Positions 21,475-32,209 of a stretch of 64,000 nt of DNA are shown in pieces. Below the pieces are notes generated by a model. It saw only the letters and a program-made list of their open reading frames with translations. It was not told where the DNA came from and did not search any database. The stretch is from Pyrus communis (taxonomy: Eukaryota > Streptophyta > Magnoliopsida > Rosales > Rosaceae): positions 12,402,222 to 12,466,221 of the forward strand of contig NC_084818.1 in the NCBI RefSeq assembly GCF_963583255.1, written 5' to 3'. Each line of letters starts with the position of its first letter. Positions within the stretch are counted from its first letter, which is position 1. The position numbers were made by a program, and so were the translations under genes.

Positions 21475-22107
21475 ATGCAAGCGTCAATTTATGGTTCAGT
21501 AAAGGGGAAGTTGGGGTTTGAAGATCAAAACCAAAGAAGGGTATTGGGTTTTGGAGAATTGAAAAAAATAGAGCAAGTACAGGGTCCAGGAATCTGTGGG
21601 TTGCTGAGAGGAGAACTTGCTCTGGTTGGATTAGCAAATGTCTTGGGCACAGCTGTTGCATCCTCATTGATGGACCAACAGGGAAGGAAAAGTCTTCTAC
21701 TCACAAGCTTCGGTGGAATGGCTGCTTCGATGTTGCTGCTTTCACTGTCCTTTACATGGAAAGCCCTTGCTCCATATTCTGCCCCCCTTTCTGTCGCTGG
21801 AACTGTTATCTATGTATTGTCCTTTTCACTTGGCGCTGGCCCTGTGCCTGCTCTTCTTCTACCAGAGATTTTTGCTTCAAGAATCAGAGCAAAAGCAGTT
21901 TCTTTGTCATTGGGCATGCACTGGATTTCAAACTTCGTCATAGGCCTCTACTTCTTGAGCCTTGTAACTAAGTTCGGGATCGGCACAGTGTATTTTGGAT
22001 TCGCTGACGTCTGCCTTCTGGCTGTCTTGTACATAGCTGGTAATATTGTTGAAACGAAAGGTCGTTCGTTGGAGGAAATAGAGCGTGCTCTTAGTGTTGT
22101 CACTTGA
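21475..22107 (+). pseudogene. Captured plastidic glucose transporter (pGlcT type), internally deleted
   Basis: The plastidic glucose transporter exports glucose from starch breakdown across the inner envelope. From the ATG at 21475 the frame is open for 210 codons to a native-looking stop. Residues 1-46 (MQASIYGSVKGKLGFEDQNQ and on) look like its transit peptide. They join directly to the C-terminal third: SLMDQQGRKSLLLTSFGGMA, LSFSLGAGPVPALLLPEIF, ASRIRAKAVSLSLGMHWISN and VETKGRSLEEIERAL. So transmembrane helices 1-7 or so are missing and about five remain. The normal protein is about 540 residues with 12 helices. The piece is intronless while plant sugar-porter genes have introns, which points to capture from spliced RNA. 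Confidence 0.88.
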
Positions 22108-22855
22108 TTACGATATGATTCAAACTACGAGCAAAAAATCTCCAGCAGCTTCGGATTTTGGCCTTAAGCACTGACAGCATCACCTCCTTTTCCTGCTATG
22201 CGGACTAGTTCATTCCTCACTGTTTCAGGAGAGGTAGACACCAAGGCCATTGAGAAGAGCGCCAAGATTGGGTTGGCTCTTGCTCTCAAGCCATGAGCGG
22301 GTTTATTGCTCACTGCGGCAGGGAGCAGAGTCCATATGGTAGGGGGAATCGTTCTGTTTTGATGGCATTGATTATGGTGGCGGCATTGGGTTGAATCGCA
22401 ATGGTGATGGTGGAGCTTTTTTTCCTCTGTCTCCTCATGGCTGTGCTCCATCTTCAGCTCTGCTCATCACCTAGCGCCGCTGCAATTCCTCCACTTCAGG
22501 CTTGACGCCTTGCACTACCTCGAGCTCGTCACCCTGGCCACCATGATCAAAATCAACGAAGAGCTTCATTGACCGCTGTCAAACGACTAGCCGGTCTTCA
22601 AACTCGACGCCTTACACTCTGCTTCAAGCTCTGGCTGCTTCTGCACTTCCGCCATGGCTGCTGCCTGTGAATGTGATTAACAAAAACAAAGTTTGTCAAC
22701 TCACATCTACTTGCCTCTGCTGCTGCCTTTGAATGTGATTGACAAAATCAAAGTTTGGCAACTCACACCCAAAGACTTTCTCCGTCTCTTACCTCCTACT
22801 ACTCCAAGCTCCTCTGCATTTCCTCCCTGCACCATGTGGGGAATATATATATATA
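22108..22855. other. Host-like, GC-richer sequence of unknown origin inside the LTR element
   Basis: A minus-strand frame (22451-22164) ending in [20 protein letters not shown] and plus-strand gene-like words (near 22480-22560) suggest more captured host DNA, but I cannot name a source. Two 40-bp direct repeats around 'atgtgattgacaaaaacaaagtttg' lie near 22670 and 22730. Confidence 0.35.
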
Positions 22856-22861
22856 AAAAAT

Positions 22862-23080
22862 ATTATTAAAAAAAAAAAAAGATCTATCTTGGTGGATCAG
22901 TACCACCGAAAGCAAAGAAAAAAAAATATAATAAAAAAAAAAGATCTATCTTGGTGGATCAGTAGCAAAGAAAAAAAAATATAATAATAAAAAAAAAAAG
23001 ATCTATCTTGGTGGATCAGTACCACCGAAAGCAATAAGAAAAAAATAATAATAAAAAAAAAAGATCTTGGTGCACCGGCA
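22862..23080. repeat. A-rich tandem array of ~60-bp units
   Basis: Four units share an A run, then GATCTATCTTGGTGGATCAG and, in two of them, TACCACCGAAAGCAA; GGTGG and CCACC can pair. The last unit is diverged (GATCTTGGTGCACCGGCACC). An (AT)n run follows at about 23095-23121. Confidence 0.85.
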
Positions 23081-23091
23081 CCACGTGAAAA

Positions 23092-23122
<31 letters not shown>

Positions 23123-23205
23123 CGCTCTATTTAGCACATTACGCTAAATAAAATAAAGTTTATTTATTGATATCTCTGATAAATTACAGATATGTGCTTA
23201 CACAT

Positions 23206-23255
23206 GAAAAATAAATAAATAAATAAAATAAAATAAAATAAAATAAAATAAAATA
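23206..23255. repeat. (AAAT)n/(AAAAT)n microsatellite
   Basis: Compound simple repeat between the A-rich array and the 3' end of the antisense ORF. Confidence 0.9.
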
Positions 23256-23269
23256 CAAGATTGGAGCTT

Positions 23270-23917
23270 TCACAAAGGATGTTCACGTGAAGCCCCATTA
23301 CTTGGCAAAACTCTCGGAGCGGGAGGTATCGGAGCAGGAGGCATCGGAGCGGAAGGCATCGGAGCTAGAGCATTCCAGGCCTCAATATTTGGTGGAACGC
23401 TGGATGACCCAGGAAAAAGGTGCCTCTGGAGATAGGCCGCAAACCTTTGACGGTCACTTTGAATCCGACCTTCAGATTCTTGCAGCTCATCAAGCTTCCT
23501 CTTCATGCCCGACGAATAGTTATTTGCAAGCACGTGCAAACTTCTATTCTCGTACTTAAGCTGTTTGATCTCCTGCTTAAGATTTTCCATCTCTGCCATC
23601 AATGATTCCACCTGACGGGACCGAGCAAGCAGGCGTTGGCCCATGTTGGACACAGAGCTCGCACACTGAACACTAAGAGCGAGAGACTCTTGAACGGCCA
23701 ACTCATCGGACCGTCCTGACAGCAGCCTACTATCTTTCGGAGTGAGGAGGTTCCTAGCTACTATTGTAGCTGTTGTGGCATCCTGCATCACGGAGTCTTC
23801 ACCTGTAAGAGGACCGTTAGAAGATAAGAAAGAAGGGCGCCATACGTTACCTTGACGCGGCGCGCCCGTATCACTGCTGAGACTCAATTCTAAGCTAAGG
23901 TTCGATGGGTTTGCCAT
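23270..23917 (-). CDS. Antisense coiled-coil ORF of the retrotransposon
   Basis: A 215-codon frame, opposite to gag, starts MANPSNLSLELSLSS and stops in the sequence after the A-rich arrays. Residues about 90-160 form a heptad-rich coiled coil (QVESLMAEMENLKQEIKQL, YENRSLHVLANNY, MKRKLDELQESEGRI), followed by RFAAYLQRHLFPGSS and a Pro/Met/Ala repeat tail (APMPSAPMPPAPIPPAP). I recall similar uncharacterised proteins predicted many times in plant genomes. Antisense ORFs are also known in Tat-lineage Gypsy elements such as Grande. An intact frame in such a young element suggests it may be maintained. Its function is unknown. Confidence 0.75.
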   Translation of the reverse strand: MANPSNLSLELSLSSDTGAPRQGNVWRPSFLSSNGPLTGEDSVMQDATTATIVARNLLTPKDSRLLSGRSDELAVQESLALSVQCASSVSNMGQRLLARSRQVESLMAEMENLKQEIKQLKYENRSLHVLANNYSSGMKRKLDELQESEGRIQSDRQRFAAYLQRHLFPGSSSVPPNIEAWNALAPMPSAPMPPAPIPPAPRVLPSNGASREHPL

Positions 23918-25747
23918 TTTTCAAAAGTGTTCAAAGAGAAAGGTGGATGGAGTAAAATCAGAAAGGGCCGAAGACGATTTTCACAAACGGGAGATCTTCA
24001 AAGTGTGCATGTTAGAGGTAATCGATACCTCTGTAAAAAGCCAAGCGACACGACCACCGATTCAAAAATCCGGATTTTCCAGCGTGAAGTTCGGCGACGC
24101 ATTCGCGGCTTTTCAGAAAATGCGTTCAACTTTGTCAAAAGATATCTAACAAAGTCGAGAACACGTGGAGGCCATCATCGCAACTACACGTCTTTAGCCG
24201 ACAAGCGCAAAGTTCGGCGACGCTTTCTCTGCTTTTCAGAAAACGCGTGCAACTTTGTCAAAAGTGGCGCTCGTTCAGAAATCGAAAAGGCGTCGTTCAG
24301 AAATCGAAGAGGCGTCGTTCAGATATCGAAGAGACGTTTGTCGACAAGGGTAAAAGAACGGTACCACCACTTGCTATTAAGAAATCCCTATATGTGTCGA
24401 CCTTCGTCTCTTATGGCAAGGTAAACCTGAAGAAAATGCCCAACTCTTCCTCACCTCTGAGGGCGCACTCCCAGCAAAGCCTCTCGAAATACACAATTCT
24501 TCTTCTTCCTTTGAGAAAACCTATTCAACCTTTGAAGATACCAGATGCCTGGAGTACAGATGACCCAGGAGGAAACGATAGATTGAAGCATGTGCTGATT
24601 CATTCACCGCTTCTTCAAAAGCAAAGGTATCTCATATCATCAAGGGTGAAAGCAAAGGTATCTCATATCATGCTTTTTCCCTATCTTTTCCTTTGCCCTT
24701 GTTCTCACCTGCCAAGACAAGGACAGAGGAAGCAATATGTCGGAACCTCCACTCAAACCAGTTGCCACCAAGGAGTGAAGCACCATTTAAATGCAAAGGT
24801 TGCATTCAACTCCTGCATCGGAGGACAAATACTACAAGAGAAGATGCTAAACCTGCATAAGGAAATACCACTTCTGCAAAGGGGAGCAAGTAAGGCAAGC
24901 GAAAATGATACATCGAAGCATGTGGAGACAAGCACAACAAATATATGTGCTGATTCATTCGATGCTTCTTCGAAAGCAAAGGTATCTCATATCATGCTTT
25001 TTCCCTGTCTTTTCCTTAGTCCCTGTTATTACTCGCATGGCAAAGTGAAAGAGAGCAGTCAACGACACTTGAAGTCAGTCTTCCGATCTGGAACCAACTA
25101 CCTGGAATCTATTCCTGATTGCTTACCTAGTATTGCTCTCGAGTAGTCATCTTCAACGGTTGATACACTGCCAGAGAAGGGACAAGGAAACTTCAATCTT
25201 TCCAACCCTCTTCAATACGAATTGGAAAGATTGAACAAAGAAACAGGTCAGCACCTCCACCTCGTACTTGCCTGCCATATCCTGAAACCGCTCGTAGACC
25301 TTTGGGGGGAGATCAAAAGAATCTTCCAGCCCAGTTCAAGAGTAGCACAAAGGAAAATCAACGAGTGGAGGAGACCAAAAGAATCTTCCAGCCCAGTTCA
25401 AGATCAAGCCTCAATGGCCCTTGAAGAAATCACAAGTCCGATTCAAAATCAAGTGTTCACCACCCTTGAATCAAATTCAACTCCAGATAAAAGGAGTAAG
25501 TTCAGACCTTCGGAGGAGACCAAAAGAATCTTCCAGCCCAGTTCAAGATTAAACTTGTGAAAAATCAACGATTGGAGGAAACCAGAAAATCTTCCAGTCG
25601 AACTCAAGATCAAGCCTCGATGGCCCTTGAAGAAATTTCCAGCTCAATTCAAGATCAAGCCTCGACGGCCCTTGGGTTGACATCTACATTAAGGAACTTC
25701 AAAACGCATCTCATACACGTGACAAGCACATGTCAACGATGCGCCTT
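23918..25747. repeat. 3' internal region with nested direct repeats
   Basis: No coding domain is recognised, although long frames exist at 23927-24424 and 24247-25146. Repeats include 'aaagttcggcgacgc' plus 'gcttttcagaaaa' plus 'aactttgtcaaaag' near 24086 and 24210. A second set is 'gcaaaggtatctcatatcat' near 24622, 24652 and 24978. A third is 'aagaatcttccagcccagtt' near 25318, 25378 and 25525. The LTR hairpin word (CAAGATCAAGCCTC...GCCCTTG) also appears near 25402, 25605 and 25648. Confidence 0.7.
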
Positions 25748-25761
25748 GAAGTGGGGGCATT
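25748..25761 (+). promoter_or_regulatory. Polypurine tract of the LTR element
   Basis: GAAGTGGGGGCAT lies immediately before the 3' LTR, in the position of the second-strand primer. Confidence 0.65.
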
Positions 25762-26634
25762 TGTAGACATCGAAATTTCGGTGAAATGAATGTTAACCAA
25801 TAATTAAAATTTCAACGCTCACGTGTCACATAAATTTTACATGTAGCGTGTGACTCAACAAAAAATCGAAATAAATTGGAAAGGTCATCAAATAGGACAC
25901 GTGTCAATATCTGGCAGAAATGATTTATTTCATCTGATTATTTAAATCCAAAAATCAAGTTTTGGAATTCTATAAATAGGAGGCCAAGACATTCATTTAA
26001 GGGGGGGAGGAAGAAGGAAGAAGAAAAGAAAGAAAGAAGGGAATTGACATCACACCAAAACCTTGAAGCCTTGAAACTCTAAAGCTCTCAAGCAAATCCC
26101 GAAGGATCAAGAAAACACTCTTCGTTCTTCGTCAAATCCTCCTTCAAGGTCAAGCCCCAACGGCCCTTGAAGAACTTCCACCGACTCAAGATCAGGCCCC
26201 GACGGCCCCTTGAAGAAAGTGTTCATCGTTCATCATCCGTTCATCCTAAGATCAAGCCCCAACGGCCCTTTGGATCAACAACCTCAACAAATCCACACAT
26301 CCAATCGTTCTTCAAGATTAAGCCCAAAAGCCCTTGAAGATCCGCTCATCCATCAACCTTCAAGATCAAGCCCAAAAGCCCTTGAAGAAATCCATACATC
26401 CAGTCTTCAAGATCAAGCCCAAAAGCCCTCGAAGATCCGTTCATCAACTGTTCATCCCTAGATCAAGCCCCGACGGCCCTTTGGATCAACAGCTCATCCA
26501 CAAACCTTCACCCTACGAAGATAGAATCAGAGGATCAAATTACAAAGAGATTGTAACCCCAAAATCATTAACACAAAAAATATATTTTGTACACGTATTC
26601 TTGTCTCTTGTTTCAGGAACTTTTCGTGTTTACA
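25762..26634 (+). repeat. 3' LTR
   Basis: Co-linear with the 5' LTR; the differences I can see are one extra G in the G run near 26007, A to G near 26194 and T to C near 26259. Contains the same TATAAATA (25971-25978) and seven hairpin modules. Confidence 0.95.
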
Positions 26635-26639
26635 TAAAC

Positions 26640-27016
26640 GTTAAGGTTTTAGTAGTTTAAAATTATCAAACTATTAGTAAGGTTTTAGTAGTTTAAAATC
26701 CAATTCCCACCACCGCCGCATATTTTTTCACATTTTCACACTTCTAAATGAATTATTATGAGTTTTTAATGTGCTTTGGCATTTTAAATTGCTTTGTATT
26801 TTTAAAGTGCCTTGAAAAATTTTAAGCTTACTTATGTGATATTAAGTATGGCTATTGTAGTAACTAGTAAGGTTTTAATAGTTTAAAATTATCGAACTAA
26901 CTTTTTATCTTAATGGGTTGAAACAAATCATCTACATGTAAACCCGTTAACGACTTTATTTATTAACGGGTAACCCAATAATGACTAATTAGTTATTTTA
27001 TTGATTCGAAATCCGT
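26640..27016. other. Intergenic, repeats of the left flank
   Basis: 'aaggttttagtagtttaaaa' is repeated locally (26641, 26672), and 26818-26895 duplicates 16350-16440 from the other side of the retrotransposon. No gene. Confidence 0.5.
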
Positions 27017-27599
27017 TGTTTTTTATCATGGAGGGTCCCACTCTAACTACATCGATATTGTTCCCAACTTTACCACTTGTTCAATCTGTCAGGTGTGAGG
27101 TTTTACCACAAAAGGCCTCGGTATTAGTTAGAGTGGGGTAATCATATTTAAACCCCATTGTTTTCTTTTCACCCACCGATGTGGAATTCCAACACTCCCC
27201 CTCACGTGTAACCCCATTTAGTGGTTCACATGTAGAGATCCATACATTGGCAACTGACACTCAAAGGTCGGCTCTATGTTAAGAGTCCATACTTGTTTTC
27301 AATGGAACTCATAGGCATAAGAGTCCTGATTTGTTTCCTTCTTGGTGACAACTGACAAGCTTGTTGGCTTGCACGGGCCCGAACCTTGGCTCTGATACCA
27401 TGTTGAAATTTTTTTAGATCGATGGGCTCGAGGGGTCCCACTTTAACGACATCGATATTGTCCCGAACTTTACCACCTCACTTGCCCAATCTGTTAGGTG
27501 TGGAGTTTTACCACAAAAAGTCTCGGTATTAGTTAAAATGGGCTAATCATATTTAAAACCTATTGTTTTCTTTTCACCCACCAATGTGAAATTCCAACA
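27017..27599 (-). mobile_element. TRIM retrotransposon 1
   Basis: On the minus strand, a 5' LTR (27599-27401, starts TGTTGGAATTTC) is followed directly by the initiator-Met primer site TGGTATCAGAGC (27400-27389). A ~190-bp interior follows, then a polypurine tract GAGGGGGAG and the 3' LTR (27194-27017, starts TGTTGGAATTCC). No coding capacity. I could not see a clear target duplication, so the outer ends may be eroded. Confidence 0.8.
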
Positions 27600-28829
27600 A
27601 TAAGCTCATCACACAGTTCCCTGTTGATCAGCACACATCTTTTGAAGTGGAGGTTCACAGTGTTGTGGATTTCCAGCCTAAACAGAGGGATCAAAACTTT
27701 GGAGTTGAGTGCCTATTGGAATTTTTTCATAAAAGTTGTTGTATGACAAGTCCAAGAAACAGAAACTATCTATCTGAGCAAGGCTTGCTGGAATTCTGCC
27801 CAGTTTCTGGTTTCTTGACAAATATAAAAAAGTTTTTACAGAAGAAAAGTATGCCTTACAGTTGTAGTAGTTAAAGGTTAAAGCAGCGTCACTTGTTCAT
27901 ACATGACTGGATTGATATACAAAACACTGCAAATTCTGTCAATGTCATTCAATAACAATTGAATAATGGGTGTGCGGAAACCTCACTTCATAAATTAGAC
28001 AAAGACAACTCGAATGATCAGGTATTGACTTGACTTACTAATTGAATAATTCATATAGATAGTGGTAAATACACAGTAAAATCGAATTTTTCTTTGTGGA
28101 CGAATAGGAGGTGTCATTGTAATGGGGAAATTAATGGACCAAAACCCTTTGGTAGTGGCCCTCAACTACCAACAGACTTCTCTTCTAGTATTGAATCGTA
28201 TCAAACTTGCAACAAGTTATCGATCAAGTTATGCCAAAAAAAAAAAAAAAAAAAAAAGGGATGGACCAGTTGACTTAATCAAGAAGGATATTCCATTTTA
28301 ACCAATTCGATAGTTTTTATATTTTAGTTTCAATTTTTTTTTTCTTTGGGTAAGATATGGAGGGGAAATATCGGGGAGGAATTTTAAAAAAATGTATATG
28401 GAAGAGTAACAAAATAAAAAGTAAGAATGATTTCCGCTCCCCTTGAAATTCAGAAATTGCCCCATTTTTGTTCTCATAATTCCTAGAACTTCTAATTTTA
28501 GTGCTAAACTGTGATGATGATTCGCTGAATTGCTGCTTTTAATAATTAAATGTTCATATGGAACATCTTGAACATGCTATACTTACTTGCAGTGGTGAAT
28601 CCATAATTTTAACCTTAGGTGGTCCTAATATAAAATATTCAAGGATTTTGTAGATGGAAATAGTGCGCAACGGGCAAAATTTTTTTCTCTATTTTCTAAA
28701 TGAAACATTTTGTCGAGTACTTTCTGTATATATGGACGGTATTGTTTTGTTCTTTGAAGATTAAAGGTCTTGTAAAATTTTCAGTGTCAATTTTTCTTGA
28801 CATCTAATAACTTGAAAAGTCTTTCTTGA
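27600..28829. other. Intergenic with one unassigned frame
   Basis: A 75-codon plus-strand frame at 27647-27874 (EVHSVVDFQPKQRD, LEFCPVSGFL) directly after the TRIM has gene-like codon use, but I do not recognise it. A 22-base A run lies near 28236. The rest is AT-rich. Confidence 0.35.
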
Positions 28830-29775
28830 GAACAAGTAGCAAGTTGGCTATAGCAGTCTGCTTCCCCTTGAACTTACACTCAAAGTTCAAACCCCAAACT
28901 CAAGCCCTATGATGGACATGAAAGTATGATTCTGGTGTAAGCACTTGCTCAAATAATATTGATCTTTTTTACCATAACATTCCACCTACTGAAGCGTGCA
29001 TTGAGTGCCTCACTTTTAAAGAAATTAACTTTCATCCCATATCACTTAAAAAGATAATCACTTTGGAAATTTGTGGTTTTGATAAAATTAGTGGAATCAT
29101 CGTCCCATGTATATCAATGATATGGTTTTGATAGAATTATTATAAAGTAATTAGATTTTATCAAAACTTAGCGGGTAGACATAATTCAATATTATTTCAA
29201 AATTTGGTAAAGAGTCATCAATATCTGGTGCATAAAAAGGTCTCTTTTTATAAATCATGATGTCTAGTGGAATCATTGTAATCTTAATTTGACTTTAATG
29301 AACATGGTTGAACTTGAGGGAAGGTAGTGCTTCAAAGTCCTTTACACTAGGATTTCCATATACCTTGGTGAATCGAAAAAAAAAAGTAGTTTGGCGGAAA
29401 GCAAATTAGGTAAAGACTCACCTATGTCTCATATCTGGTGCATTAAAAAGTTTCAGTTTATCAATTATGTTGTTTAGTGGAATTATTGTACTGCCAACAT
29501 CTCCAATGGAGATCTTAAATGGACTGCCCACAACCCTATAGCCTCTAAATATAGGGACAAATGGCTTCCCATTGGTCAGAATAGAGATCCTCAAAGTATC
29601 CCAAAATATAAGGACTCACTAATTACCTCAAAGAAATCTTCAAAGAGTGGGCACCAATGTAGATTTTGAGTAGGAAACAAGCCTCACTAACATGATAATG
29701 CTGCACAACAGCTTCTCTCACTTCCAGACGGACACATCGTCAATCATGGGCCCCACACCACACTTGTGACATTTT
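28830..29775 (+). mobile_element. tRNA-headed repeat family, copy 3 (internally expanded)
   Basis: Head 'caagttggctatagcagtctg' with the B-box-like 'aaagttcaaacccca' about 40 bp on. The body matches copies at 1390 and 3262 but the 'tggtgcataaaaaggtctc' part is present twice (near 29229 and 29441). It ends at the common block 'cacaccacacttgtgaca'. Confidence 0.6.
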
Positions 29776-30257
29776 CCATTCTTTTAGCCGTTGGGAAACG
29801 CATAGTAGAAATAGTTTTTTGGTTTGTTTTCTTGTTTTTATCAACGCCCACAAGCTTCATTTAGGGATTCGAATATTCCATTGAATATGGTGGAGACCTA
29901 TAATTAGGGTCTCCCATTGGAGATGCCCTTGGTATTTGATGTAATTTATCAGGCTATGTTTTGGTCACCTATTACATTGCCTCTGATTGTTACTTGTAGG
30001 CCTACCTTTCTTTATAGCGTGCTTGAGATAAAATGGCATATGAACTGGAGAAGGAGAACTATTGGATATTCTATTATATAAAGATTTTCACGACTATTGG
30101 ATATTTTATCTTTACTTTTCTCCATTCATTATGTATCATTCAGTTTTACGTATTATTGAAGAATTTTCTCATTTTGTAATATTTTCTTTTTACAATTTGC
30201 CTTTCAATCTCATGACTCGAAACTTAATTGCATGTACTTGTTTATTTTTATCTACAG

Positions 30258-30341
30258 CGTCTTCTGAGACAATGTAGACGGCTTCACTTCACTGAAAGAG
30301 CTTTCATGGACCATTATCTGTACAAGTTTTCTAAGTATTGA
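30258..30341 (+). pseudogene. Orphan terminal exon of an unrecognised gene
   Basis: After a good acceptor (TTTTATCTACAG) an open stretch encodes RLLRQCRRLHFTERAFM and DHYLYKFSKY, then TGA. The amino-acid pattern looks like real coding sequence, but I find no partner exons upstream in 29.8-30.2 kb and cannot name the family. It may be a relic of a duplicated gene end. Confidence is low. Confidence 0.3.
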
Positions 30342-30479
30342 GTTATCATAATAAAGAACTTTACTACTAAATCTCCTTGGCAGATGATTTGTTAGTGTTA
30401 ATTATTTGTAAGAAGTTTACTGCTACATTTACTTTATCAAGACCTTTCTGCAGTATATGTTTTAATTCTTGATATAAAC

Positions 30480-30895
30480 TAAAGAAATTCAGTTAATTCT
30501 GGACTGCATATGATTGTTTTGTTCGTCGTAAATTTTAGTTCAATGGATTGGTTGCAGTCCTGTGCATATGTCTATCAATGATCAGACAACATTTAACAAA
30601 CTAATTATTATTAAAATTCATCATAAATAATACACCAGGAATCCTATATGCTTTCTACACACAAATTACAAGCTTCTGAATGACATCCTCCCTACCAGTG
30701 TTTTTTACAACTTTCTATTTTTCTTTCTATTTTGTCAAAGTAACTCATATACTCGAATCATTTGATGCACGGGAAATCAAATCAAATAAAACAATTCAAA
30801 TACAACATATACTGCTGGAAGATGACAAAATCTAATACCATGGAAATGATGAAGCTTTGGCTCCAGTGGTTTTAAACCTTATGATCGGCGGCTAT
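30480..30895. repeat. Duplicate of the BSK 3' flank, without the MULE
   Basis: Co-linear with 39095-39176 plus 40505-40870 (shared words 'tatgattgttttgtt', 'aagcttctgaa', 'gaagctttggctccagtgg'). The MULE at 39177-40504 is missing here, so this is a paralogous empty site. Confidence 0.75.
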
Positions 30896-31040
30896 ATATA
30901 TATGTGCAAAGGAGAGAAGTGGGTGAGAAATGATTTTTTTTTATTTTTTTTAAATTAAAATGCAATGATGAGGAGGTTTGTAAAAATAAGTTGAGAACTG
31001 CTATTATTACTTTAAAATTTTCATTTGCACTTTTTATGAG

Positions 31041-31240
31041 TAGGGATGCAACATGAGTTGAGTCATGCCCAACCTGATTTCAAACCCGATCGAGAGGGTT
31101 AGAATGAAGGAAAAACTCGTCCAAACCCAACCCGACCTCATAGGGATGCAACATGAGTTGGGTCATGCCCAACCTGATTTCAAACCCGATCGAGAGGGTT
31201 AGAATAAAGGAAAAACTCGTCCAAACCCAACCCGACCTCA
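31041..31240. repeat. Two tandem 100-bp units
   Basis: 31041-31140 and 31141-31240 both start 'tagggatgcaacatgagttg' and end 'caacccgacctca', with only about two differences. This is a recent tandem duplication. Confidence 0.92.
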
Positions 31241-32209
31241 ACCCGATTATTATTTGGTTGTAGGGGTGGGTTTGGTTCCTTTCTGTTTGGTTTTTTGCCG
31301 AAACTGAAGTTACTATTCGATTCGATTGTTTTTTTAATTTTTTCAGTTCGCTTTGACTTTTGTTCGGTTTTTTATATATATTTTTTTTCAATAAGTACTA
31401 ACACTGTTGCATGGTACATTATATCACTAATGTATGCATTGTTGAAACTTCAAAGAGAGGGCAGATGCATATTTATTCCATTACCAAAAATAAGGGAAGA
31501 TGCATATACTCCAGTACCAAATAAAACAACTGGGCAAAAGCCTTATTCAATCGTAAGGCACTGACCTCAAATAATTATAATGCAAAAACTGAATTCTAAT
31601 AATTATATGCAATGGGAAATTAACATAGAATCCATTTCATACCGTGTCTTAGTTAAGTAATTGGCTCCTGCCAAAATCCATTTCATCACTTGGCAATAAA
31701 AAACAATAACAAATCCTTAAACTAATCGTACAATAAAAAACAATAACGAATCCTTAAACTAATTGCATATGTACACAGTAATGTATTAGTTAGTAAGGGT
31801 TACTTGTGTATCATAAAAATCGTTTAAATCGGTTTAGAATTCGGTTCGGTTTAGTTTAGTTAGGTTTCCGAACTCTTGACACCGAAACCAAATCAATATG
31901 ATCCAGTTCGATTTGGTTTTTCTAATCCAGTTCGGTTTTTCTTCGGTTCAGTTTATTTCGGTTTCAGTTTGTTGTTTGGTTCGGTTTGTTTTCAGTTTTC
32001 GATTTTTCGAACCCACCCCTTTTGGGTTGGGTTGGGTTGATGTTTGCTTGTCCATGTCAAGCCAAATCCAATCTGATTTCTAACCCAAATTGCTCATGCA
32101 CATATTACCTGTCCCACTTCATATTATATAACTAGATAAAAGTTTGGGAGGACTATACTTGAGTTTGTTGTTTGCTTTGCATTTGAACAATGAACAAGTG
32201 TTGCTTTTA

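Larger units (their letters stand above)
16496..26634 (+). mobile_element. Young non-autonomous Gypsy-like LTR retrotransposon with gag only and captured host genes
   Basis: The 10,139-bp element is bounded by TSD taaac (16491-16495 and 26635-26639) and by TG...CA LTRs of 872 and 873 bp. Order: 5' LTR, primer site, gag (17475-20126, split by one stop), a ~40-bp tandem array, a 43-A run, intronless host gene fragments (20870-22107), an A-rich tandem array, an antisense ORF (23917-23270), direct repeats, polypurine tract, 3' LTR. No protease, reverse transcriptase, RNase H or integrase motif is found in any frame, so it would need enzymes from a partner. The two LTRs differ by about two substitutions and one indel, so the insertion is recent. 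This fits the TR-GAG/LARD style of element. Confidence 0.93.

Noticed and set aside
23927..25146. Long plus-strand frames 23927-24424 and 24247-25146
   Set aside because: Overlapping frames built on nested direct repeats, with no domain and no retroviral motif; treated as non-coding 3' internal region.
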